Source: Burkholderiales bacterium
GTDB lineage: Bacteria > Pseudomonadota > Gammaproteobacteria > Burkholderiales > Burkholderiaceae_C
DNA: 12,314 nucleotides
Direction of reading: 5' to 3'
Assembly: GCA_947474415.1 (NCBI GenBank)
Contig: CANJKD010000018.1
Coordinates: 1-12,314 of the forward strand
Shown: piece after piece, positions 1-5,903 of the stretch
How positions within the stretch are numbered: the first letter of the stretch is position 1
Layout: every line of letters begins with the position of its first letter
Position numbers and translations under genes: made by a program
The notes under the pieces: generated by a model
The model's input: the letters and a program-made list of their open reading frames with translations, nothing else
Told to the model about the DNA's origin: nothing
Databases searched by the model: none

Positions 1-1498
1 CATCGGCCGAGATGGCCTGCAGTGCCAGCGCCACGGCGCGCTCGTCGACGAAACAGGTGAGACGGCCGCGCAGCGCCAGCGGCAACCAGCGCGCGGCCAC
101 CTCGAAAGGCGCATCGGGCGCGAGTTGCATGCGCAGCGGGCACTCGATGTGGATCAGCCGACCCGCCGCGTCGACCACCGGGAAACTGGCGAGTTGCAAG
201 CGCCCTTCGACAAGGGCTTCGCGCACCCGTGCGGTGCGGCCGCGTTCGCCCAGGCCCGCCAGGGCTGGGGCCATCAGGTCGGCGGGGTCGGACCGTGCCG
301 CATCGGGACCGGCTTCGACAGAAGCAACGACCGAGAAGGGCCCGCCGCTCTCGGCGCGTGCCAACGCCAGATCGGCCCCACCCAGCACCTCGGCCAGGGC
401 CGAACCGTGGCGCGTCTCGACCACACCGGCGGCGACGGCCACGCCGTGCGCAAACGCCGGCAGCGCCGCGCGCAACAGCGCCACCACGGCCACCGCTGTC
501 TCGCGCGCCAACCCGCCCACCGGCAAGGCCAGGCCGAAGTCGGAGCCGTTGAGCCGGCCCACGAAGGCACCGTCGACCCGCTGCGTGTAGGTTTGCAGCG
601 TCTGCGCGATGGTGGCGATCAGCCGGTCGGTGCTGTCGTGGCCGAGCGAGCGGTTGACCTCGGCCAGATCGATCACCCGCAACAGCACCAGCCCACCGGC
701 AGCGGGCCCGTCTTCCCGATGCAGGCTGGCACCGAGCAAGGCCATGAAGTGGCTGCGGTTCGACAGGCCGGTCAGCGCATCGCAGGTGGCTTGGCGGCGC
801 ATGGCCTCCACTTGTGCGGCCTGGCCCTCGAATACGCCACGCAGGCGGTTGACCATGGTGTTCATCGCGCGTGTCAGGCGGCGCAGTTCGGGCACTTCGG
901 GCTCGACGAGCGTGGGGTACTCGCCGCGCTGTACGGCATTCGCCTGCCGAACCATCGCGTCGAGCGGCCGGCGGATGCGCGCGACGCCCACGGCAGCCAG
1001 CAGCCCCGCGCAAAGGCCCACGCTGGCCAGCACCAGCGCCACGCGCAGACTGCCACGCCACAACGCGTCGAGCGCATAGGCCGACTGGCTGACCACCTCG
1101 ACCGTGCCCAGCGGGCGCCAGCCGTCGGACACCTGGGCCACGCCGGGCACCGACTCGATCGGCAGCCACGCTGCAAACCAGACCGGCGCCACGCTGGCGG
1201 GCCCTGGCCGGTCGTGGGTGTTGCGTTCGAACAGCGTCCTGCCATCGGTGCCGGCGACGCGCATGTAGCTGTAGAAGCCGCTGTCGAACTGCGCTGCCGC
1301 AGCCCGCGCCATCAGCTCGGGTTGGCCGCGTTGCTGCGACAGCACCAGCGCCAAGGCAGTCGCGTTGTCGCTGTTCTTCAGGCGCAACTGCGTCTGCAGC
1401 GTCTCGCGCACCGAATACACGTTCACGCCAACGCTGCCGGCCCAGGCCAGCACCAGCGTGGCCAACAGCAGCAGCCCGATCTGCCGAATCAACGACAT
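1..1498 (-). CDS. lapD: LapD-like c-di-GMP receptor with degenerate GGDEF and EAL domains (3' end outside window)
   Basis: An open frame runs from ATG at 1498 to the left edge without a stop, giving 499 residues. The protein has an N-terminal membrane segment (about 5-27), a periplasmic LapD/MoxY-type domain (about 28-150, with FDSGFYSYMRV at 71-81 and a GW pair at 126-127), a second membrane segment (about 151-173), a HAMP linker (about 175-222), a GGDEF-like domain (about 235-400) and the start of an EAL domain (from about 420). The GGDEF signature reads NGSDF (317-321) and the EAL signature reads ECPLR (452-456). Both are degenerate, as in LapD proteins that bind c-di-GMP without making or degrading it and control the periplasmic protease LapG. 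The start MSLIRQ matches the usual family N-terminus; the ribosome site is weak (GGGGA about 7 nt upstream). No lapG gene lies directly upstream. A generic GGDEF/EAL protein is the alternative. Confidence 0.85.
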   Translation of the reverse strand, partial: MSLIRQIGLLLLATLVLAWAGSVGVNVYSVRETLQTQLRLKNSDNATALALVLSQQRGQPELMARAAAAQFDSGFYSYMRVAGTDGRTLFERNTHDRPGPASVAPVWFAAWLPIESVPGVAQVSDGWRPLGTVEVVSQSAYALDALWRGSLRVALVLASVGLCAGLLAAVGVARIRRPLDAMVRQANAVQRGEYPTLVEPEVPELRRLTRAMNTMVNRLRGVFEGQAAQVEAMRRQATCDALTGLSNRSHFMALLGASLHREDGPAAGGLVLLRVIDLAEVNRSLGHDSTDRLIATIAQTLQTYTQRVDGAFVGRLNGSDFGLALPVGGLARETAVAVVALLRAALPAFAHGVAVAAGVVETRHGSALAEVLGGADLALARAESGGPFSVVASVEAGPDAARSDPADLMAPALAGLGERGRTARVREALVEGRLQLASFPVVDAAGRLIHIECPLRMQLAPDAPFEVAARWLPLALRGRLTCFVDERAVALALQAISAD

Positions 1499-1753
1499 GC
1501 CCAGTTCCCCGTCTTCATTGAAACCCTTCGCACCGAACCCCGACCCGCCACGCGCCGGCGGGTGGCCCGCGCTGCAGCCGCTCGCACCCTGCCGCAAGCC
1601 GTTGGCATTGAAGCTGACCAAAAATGACAGGTCCGGGCGGCGCGAGGCGAGCCGGAGGTCGGTGGCCAACGTGTCAAGTATCGGCGGATCCCGCAAGGCG
1701 GTGCTGCGGGCAGCGCAGGCAACGTGCCCGCCCCGGTCGAACACCGCGTCGCG
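1499..1753. other. Gap between lpdA and lapD without a confident gene
   Basis: This 255-nt stretch separates the lpdA stop (TAG, 1754-1756) from the lapD ATG. On the minus strand the frame shared by both genes has no stop codon across the whole gap and uses mostly G/C-ending codons, with GTG at 1744 as a possible initiator. I do not recognise the translation. Two short inverted repeats are present: CCCGCA/TGCGGG at 1690-1710 and ACCCGCC/GGCGGGT at 1543-1563. Neither is followed by a T run in the direction of transcription, so neither is a convincing terminator. A TTGACA-like hexamer on the minus strand lies near 1677, but I see no matching -10 box. The stretch could hold the lapD promoter, a dispersed intergenic repeat or a gene remnant. 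Confidence 0.5.
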
Positions 1754-3568
1754 CTACTTCCTGACCGGCGGCAGGTCGGTGCACACCCCTTCGAAGGCCT
1801 CGGCCGCCAGACCAATGCTCTCGCCCAGCGTCGGGTGCGGATGGATGGTCTTGCCGATGTCGACCGCGTCCGCGCCCATCTCGATCGCCAGCGCGATCTC
1901 GCCGATCATGTCGCCCGCGTGCGTACCGACGATGCCGCCGCCGACGATGGCGTGCGTGTCTGCGTCGAACAGCAGCTTGGTGAAACCTTCGTCGCGCCCG
2001 TTCGCGATCGCGCGGCCCGAGGCGCTCCACGGGAACAGGCCCTTCCTGACCCTCATGCCGTTCGCCTTGGCCTCGTCTTCCGTCACGCCGACCCACGCCA
2101 CTTCGGGGTCGGTGTAGGCCACGCTCGGGATCACGCGCGCATCGAAGGCCGCCTTGCTGTCGCCGGCCGCCACTTCGGCGGCCACGTGGGCCTCGTGCAC
2201 CGCCTTGTGCGCCAGCATCGGCTGGCCGACGATGTCGCCGATCGCGAAGATGTGCGGCACGTTGGTGCGCATCTGGATGTCGACCGGGATGAAGCCGCGG
2301 TCGGTGACCGTGACGCCCGCCTTGTCGGCACCGATGCGCTTGCCGTTCGGCACGCGGCCCACAGCCTGCAGCACGAGGTCGTAGACCTGTTCCTTGAGCT
2401 GGCCTGCGGTTCCGTCAACCGATTCGAACTTCACCAGAATGCCGTCCTTGGTGGCCTCGGCACCGACCGTCTTCGTCTTCAGCATGATGTTGTCGAAGCG
2501 CGGCGCGTTCATCTTTTGCCACACCTTCACCAGGTCGCGGTCTGCCCCCTGCATCAGGCCGTCGAGCATCTCCACCACATCGAGCCGCGCCCCCAGCACG
2601 GAGTACACCGTGCCCATCTCCAGGCCGATGATGCCGCCGCCGATGATCAGCATGCGCTTCGGGTTCTGGCGCAGTTCCAGCGCACCGGTGGAGGTGACGA
2701 CGCGCGGGTCGTCCGTCGGCAGGAAAGGCAGCTTCACGGCTTCGGAACCGGCGGCGATGACGGCCTGTTTGAACTTCACCGTCTGCTTGCCTCCCTTGGC
2801 CAAGGCGATGCCGAGGTGGAACGGGTCGAGGAACTCGGCCGTGCCGTGCACCACCGTGACCTTGCGCATCTTCGCCATCGCAGCCAGACCGCCGGTCAGC
2901 TTGCCGATGACCTTTTCCTTGTGCGTGCGCAGCTTGGCCAGGTCGAGCACGGGCGGCGCGAAGGTGACGCCCATCGCGTCGAAGTGCTTCACTTCGTCCA
3001 TCACCGCCGCCACGTGCAGCAAGGCCTTCGACGGGATGCAACCCACGTTCAGGCACACGCCGCCGAGGGTGGCGAAGCGTTCCACCAGCACGACCTTCAG
3101 CCCCAAGTCGGCCGCGCGGAACGCGGCGGAATAGCCGCCAGGGCCGGCGCCGAGCACGACGAGGTCACATTCGACATCAGCGCCGCCGGCGTAGCTCGAC
3201 GCGATGGCGGCGGTGGCTCCCCCCTCACCTCGGCCCTCTTCCGCCGGCGCGGGAGAGGGAGCAGGAAGCGGCGATTCACTCCCTCGCCCGATTGCGGGAG
3301 AGGGTTGGGGTGAGCGTACTGCCGCCGCACCCTGCACCTCCAGCGAAAGAATGACCGACCCGTGGTTGACCACGTCACCGACCTTGAGCTTCACTTCCTT
3401 CACCACGCCGGCACGCGACGAAGGGATCTCCATCGAAGCCTTGTCGCTCTCCACGGAAATCAGGCTTTGTTCGGGCTTCACGGTATCGCCGGCCTTGACG
3501 AGCAGTTCGATGACGGCCACGTCCTTGAAGTCGCCGATGTCCGGAACCTTGATGTCGATGAGGGCCAT
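1754..3568 (-). CDS. lpdA: Dihydrolipoyl dehydrogenase (E3) with N-terminal lipoyl domain
   Basis: This is the FAD-dependent E3 subunit that reoxidises dihydrolipoyl groups of the pyruvate dehydrogenase complex and passes electrons to NAD+. Residues 1-80 form a lipoyl domain with the lipoylated lysine K43 in ESDKASME. A low-complexity linker follows (about 81-132). The E3 core then has the FAD motif GAGPGGY (140-146), the redox disulfide C172/C177 in GGVCLNVGCIPSK, the NAD motif IIGGGIIG (308-315) and the catalytic H578/E583 pair near the C-terminus. The 604-residue length exceeds the roughly 475 of E3 alone because of the lipoyl domain and linker; E3 proteins with a lipoyl domain are known from Neisseria and Ralstonia. 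Translation starts 2 nt after the upstream stop (TGA-GC-ATG), with GAAAGG as likely ribosome site, so it is probably coupled to the BPH gene. Residues 85-117 are encoded by a repeat-like insertion. Confidence 0.96.
   Translation of the reverse strand: MALIDIKVPDIGDFKDVAVIELLVKAGDTVKPEQSLISVESDKASMEIPSSRAGVVKEVKLKVGDVVNHGSVILSLEVQGAAAVRSPQPSPAIGRGSESPLPAPSPAPAEEGRGEGGATAAIASSYAGGADVECDLVVLGAGPGGYSAAFRAADLGLKVVLVERFATLGGVCLNVGCIPSKALLHVAAVMDEVKHFDAMGVTFAPPVLDLAKLRTHKEKVIGKLTGGLAAMAKMRKVTVVHGTAEFLDPFHLGIALAKGGKQTVKFKQAVIAAGSEAVKLPFLPTDDPRVVTSTGALELRQNPKRMLIIGGGIIGLEMGTVYSVLGARLDVVEMLDGLMQGADRDLVKVWQKMNAPRFDNIMLKTKTVGAEATKDGILVKFESVDGTAGQLKEQVYDLVLQAVGRVPNGKRIGADKAGVTVTDRGFIPVDIQMRTNVPHIFAIGDIVGQPMLAHKAVHEAHVAAEVAAGDSKAAFDARVIPSVAYTDPEVAWVGVTEDEAKANGMRVRKGLFPWSASGRAIANGRDEGFTKLLFDADTHAIVGGGIVGTHAGDMIGEIALAIEMGADAVDIGKTIHPHPTLGESIGLAAEAFEGVCTDLPPVRK
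3218..3316. repeat. Palindromic intergenic-type repeat inside the lpdA coding sequence
   Basis: The stretch contains CCCTCTTCCGC (3235-3245) facing GCGGGAGAGGG (3248-3258), an 11-bp stem with one G-T mismatch. A second, poorer copy lies at 3281-3304 (CCCTCGCCCG facing GCGGGAGAGGG). The outer ends also mirror each other, with CTCACC at 3224-3229 and GGTGAG at 3309-3314. Such CCCTCTCCC/GGGAGAGGG hairpins with flanking CTCACCCC are typical of dispersed repeats between genes in many proteobacteria. Here the insertion keeps the reading frame and encodes residues 85-117 of Lpd, rich in Pro, Ser, Gly and Glu. Assignment to a dispersed family is inference; the palindromic structure is seen directly. 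Confidence 0.7.
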
Positions 3569-3570
3569 GC

Positions 3571-4152
3571 TCAGCCTTTCACTACGTTGAGTTTGATGGT
3601 GTGGGCGTGAATCGGCCCACTGGAGTTCTTGTCGAATTCGCAGCCCGAGCGCACCCCCAGCTCCGCCAGTTCGCGCGCCGTCTTCAACTTGTCGAAGCCG
3701 GCGTACATTGCACCGAGCGCGAACGCGCGGCCGGTGCCGACGGCCCAGAAGCGGTCGAACTCGAAGACCTCGCGGTACGAGTACACACCGAAGATGCCGG
3801 CATGGTTCGCGATCAGCGCAGTGAACTGCGAGCTCTCGTACGGGTCGGCGTCTTCTTCCTTGGTGTTCAGGAAGAAGGTCTCCTTGAGCTTCGGGTGCAG
3901 CTTCAGGAAGGTCTCGAAAACCTGGTCGCGCGAGTGCAGGCGCAATTCGCCCGGCGGCAGGCTGTCGAGCGCGCGGCGCAGCACCGGGAAGTGCGCCGTG
4001 GTGCCGGCCATGCCGATCCAGCTGTCGCCGACCTTGAAGAGCTTCTCATTGGCCTCGTAGCCATGCGCCAGCCGCGTGTCACCGAAGGTGACGAGTGTGT
4101 CGGCGGCAATCGCGACTGTCCCGTTTTTTCGCACCACCACGACCGTGGTCAT
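3571..4152 (-). CDS. Proteasome beta-type threonine peptidase, BPH family (HslV-like)
   Basis: The 193-residue product is an N-terminal-nucleophile hydrolase of the proteasome/HslV fold. It begins MTTVVVVRKNGTVAIAADT, so Met removal would expose Thr2 as nucleophile without a propeptide. Asp18 and Lys37 sit where the catalytic Asp17 and Lys33 of HslV and proteasome beta subunits lie, and AVGTGRAFALGAMYAG (137-152) resembles the GSGGPYA region of HslV. It is longer than HslV (about 175 residues), diverges strongly after residue 20 and has no hslU neighbour. It therefore fits better with BPH, the betaproteobacterial proteasome homologue reported to form a double-ring particle. The start is 3 nt after the aceF stop and its stop is 2 nt before lpdA, so it is embedded in the pdh operon. 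Its substrates and any ATPase partner cannot be read from the sequence. Confidence 0.85.
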   Translation of the reverse strand: MTTVVVVRKNGTVAIAADTLVTFGDTRLAHGYEANEKLFKVGDSWIGMAGTTAHFPVLRRALDSLPPGELRLHSRDQVFETFLKLHPKLKETFFLNTKEEDADPYESSQFTALIANHAGIFGVYSYREVFEFDRFWAVGTGRAFALGAMYAGFDKLKTARELAELGVRSGCEFDKNSSGPIHAHTIKLNVVKG

Positions 4153-4155
4153 GGC

Positions 4156-5781
4156 CTACAGGAGCACGTGGCGGAAGTCACCCAGGATCTGGCCGAGGTA
4201 CGCATTGAAGCGCGCCGCCGCGGCGCCGTCGATCACGCGGTGGTCCCAGCTCAGGCTGAGCGGCAGCATCAGGCGCGGCTGGAACGCACCGCCATTCAAA
4301 TTCGCGTCCCACACCGGTTCCATGCTGCTCTTGCAAACGCCGAGGATGGCCACTTCGGGCGCGTTGATGATCGGCGTGAAGTAGCGCCCACCAATGCCGC
4401 CCAGCGACGAGATCGAGAAGCAGCCGCCGCTCATCTCGGCCGGGCTCAGCTTGCCGTCGCGGGCTTTCTTGGCCAGTTCGCCCATCTCTTGCGAGATTTG
4501 GAAGATGCCCTTCTTGTCGGCGTCCTTGATCACAGGGACCATCAGGCCGTTCGGCGTGTCGGCCGCGAAGCCGATGTGGAAGTACTGCTTGAAGACAATC
4601 TGGTCGCCGTCGATCGACGCGTTGAACTCGGGGAACTTCTTCAGCGCCGCCATGCAGGCCTTGATCAGGAAGGCGAGCATCGTGACTTTGATGCCGGCTG
4701 CGCCTGGCCGTTCGTTCTCCTTGTTCGTGGAGACACGGAAGGCTTCGAGGTCGGTGATGTCGGCGTCGTCGTGGTTCGTGACGTGCGGGATCAACACCCA
4801 GTTGCGGTGCAGGTTCGCGCCGCTGATCTTCTTGATGCGCGACATGCCCTTGCGCTCGACCGGGCCGAACTTCGAGAAGTCGACCTTCGGCCAGGCCAGC
4901 AGGCCGGGAAACGTGCCCCCGCTCGCAGCGGCGTCGGGCGCCTTGGCCGCTTGCGCTCTGGTTTGCGTTGCGCCAGCCATCACACTCTTGACGAAGCCCT
5001 GCACGTCGGCCTGAGTAATGCGGGCTTTCGGACCGCTGCCGTTCAATTCGCCCAGCGGCACGCCAAGCTCGCGGGCGAGCTTGCGGATCTTCGGCGAAGC
5101 GTGCGGCAACATGCCCTTGGGCGCGCTCGGTTCGTGGGCGGGCAAAGCGGCCGTCGGCAGCGCCTTTGCGACGGCTGTTGCGGGTACTGGCGCAGGCACC
5201 GACGCCACCGCGGCCCCCGGCGCCGAAGCGGCGGCAGCCGCAGGCGCTGCTGCGGAAGCGCCGCTGGCCTGAACGACCGCGACGAGGCTGCCCTTCCTGA
5301 CCTTGTCGCCGACCTTGACCTTCACCTCGATCACGGCGCCGGCATGCGACGACGGAATCTCCATCGAGGCCTTGTCGCTCTCGACCGTGATCAGGCTCTG
5401 CTCGACCTGGATGGTGTCGCCGACCTTGACCATGACCTCGATCACGGTGACTTCATCGAAGTCTCCGATGTCGGGGACCAGCACGTCGACGGGTGCGCCA
5501 CCAGCCTCACTTGCAGTGCGCGTTGCGGCTAGCAAGCCGGAACCTTCCACCTCGATCATCAACACCAGCGACCCTTCGGCCACCTTGTCGCCAACCTTGA
5601 CCTTCAACTCCTTCACCACGCCGGCATGCGACGACGGGATCTCCATCGAGGCCTTGTCGCTCTCCACCGTGATCAGCGATTGCTCGGCCTTCACCGTGTC
5701 GCCGGGCTTCACCAGCAGTTCGATGATTTCCACTTCCTTGAAGTCGCCGATGTCCGGGACCTTGACTTCCAGCAGTGCCAT
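4156..5781 (-). CDS. aceF: Pyruvate dehydrogenase E2, dihydrolipoyl acetyltransferase
   Basis: This is the E2 core of the pyruvate dehydrogenase complex, which transfers acetyl groups from lipoyl arms to CoA. The 541-residue protein has two lipoyl domains (about 1-80 and 97-172) with lysines K43 and K137 in identical ESDKASMEIPSSHAG contexts. An Ala/Pro-rich swinging linker (about 173-222), a peripheral subunit-binding domain (about 226-265, SPKIRKLARELGV) and the catalytic domain (about 300-541) follow. The catalytic domain has the active-site DHRVIDG motif (H514, D518) and ends in VLL, typical of E2 core packing. E. coli AceF has three lipoyl domains; two is common in betaproteobacteria. 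I chose ATG at 5781 because MALLEVKVPDIG is the standard N-terminus and GGAGA lies 8 nt upstream. The frame stays open for 24 codons further upstream to a GTG at 5853. Confidence 0.97.
   Translation of the reverse strand: MALLEVKVPDIGDFKEVEIIELLVKPGDTVKAEQSLITVESDKASMEIPSSHAGVVKELKVKVGDKVAEGSLVLMIEVEGSGLLAATRTASEAGGAPVDVLVPDIGDFDEVTVIEVMVKVGDTIQVEQSLITVESDKASMEIPSSHAGAVIEVKVKVGDKVRKGSLVAVVQASGASAAAPAAAAASAPGAAVASVPAPVPATAVAKALPTAALPAHEPSAPKGMLPHASPKIRKLARELGVPLGELNGSGPKARITQADVQGFVKSVMAGATQTRAQAAKAPDAAASGGTFPGLLAWPKVDFSKFGPVERKGMSRIKKISGANLHRNWVLIPHVTNHDDADITDLEAFRVSTNKENERPGAAGIKVTMLAFLIKACMAALKKFPEFNASIDGDQIVFKQYFHIGFAADTPNGLMVPVIKDADKKGIFQISQEMGELAKKARDGKLSPAEMSGGCFSISSLGGIGGRYFTPIINAPEVAILGVCKSSMEPVWDANLNGGAFQPRLMLPLSLSWDHRVIDGAAAARFNAYLGQILGDFRHVLL
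5337..5404 (-). repeat. Direct repeat, lipoyl-domain core, copy in second AceF lipoyl domain
   Basis: These 68 bp match 5619-5686 at 62 of 68 positions by eye, exactly 94 codons apart. They encode the region around the lipoylated lysine of the second lipoyl domain. A more diverged copy lies in lpdA at 3406-3473. The repeat reflects domain duplication, perhaps maintained by gene conversion. Confidence 0.9.
5619..5686 (-). repeat. Direct repeat, lipoyl-domain core, copy in first AceF lipoyl domain
   Basis: This is the partner of the copy at 5337-5404, differing at six positions, four of them clustered at one end. It encodes the K43 lipoylation site region of the first AceF lipoyl domain. Confidence 0.9.
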
Positions 5782-5819
5782 TTTCTTTGTCTCCGTGTTC
5801 GTTCTCGGGCGCGCGCTGT

Positions 5820-5865
5820 TGAGGAAACGCACCGCCGCCCGAAGTTTCCTCACCCTCCTTCGGGC
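5820..5865 (-). promoter_or_regulatory. Two interleaved inverted repeats (possible RNA pseudoknot) in the aceE-aceF gap
   Basis: Within the 122-nt gap, and read as mRNA, GCCCGAAG (5865-5858) can pair with CTTCGGGC (5844-5837), and TGAGGAAAC (5852-5844) can pair with GTTTCCTCA (5828-5820). Both stems are perfect (8 and 9 bp). The arms interleave in the order A, B, A', B', sharing base 5844, which is the arrangement of an H-type pseudoknot or of two mutually exclusive hairpins. The connecting loops are 5 nt (GAGGG) and 8 nt (GGCGGTGC). A consensus Shine-Dalgarno sequence AAGGAGG (5860-5854) lies across the first stem and loop, about 70 nt before the aceF start. No T run follows, so this is not an obvious terminator. 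Regulatory function is inference; a mobile intergenic repeat is an alternative. Confidence 0.5.
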
Positions 5866-5903
5866 TCGGACGACGTATGTTGTCGGCCCGGGGGCGCCAT
5901 TTT

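Noticed and set aside
125..1627. Long open frame on the plus strand opposite lapD
   Set aside because: The minus strand encodes a coherent LapD protein with membrane, HAMP and GGDEF parts; the plus frame is a His/Arg/Gln-rich shadow.
1690..1710. CCCGCA/TGCGGG hairpin as terminator of the pdh operon
   Set aside because: The stem is only 6 bp with a 9-nt loop and no T run follows on the minus strand.
1724..3313. Long open frame on the plus strand opposite lpdA
   Set aside because: It is antisense to a well-supported E3 gene, rich in His/Arg/Ala/Asp as expected from complementing G/C-ending codons, and has no recognisable domain.
3571..4152. Calling the proteasome-like gene hslV
   Set aside because: It diverges from HslV beyond the first 20 residues, has additional length and no hslU neighbour, and lies in the pdh operon, so BPH fits better.
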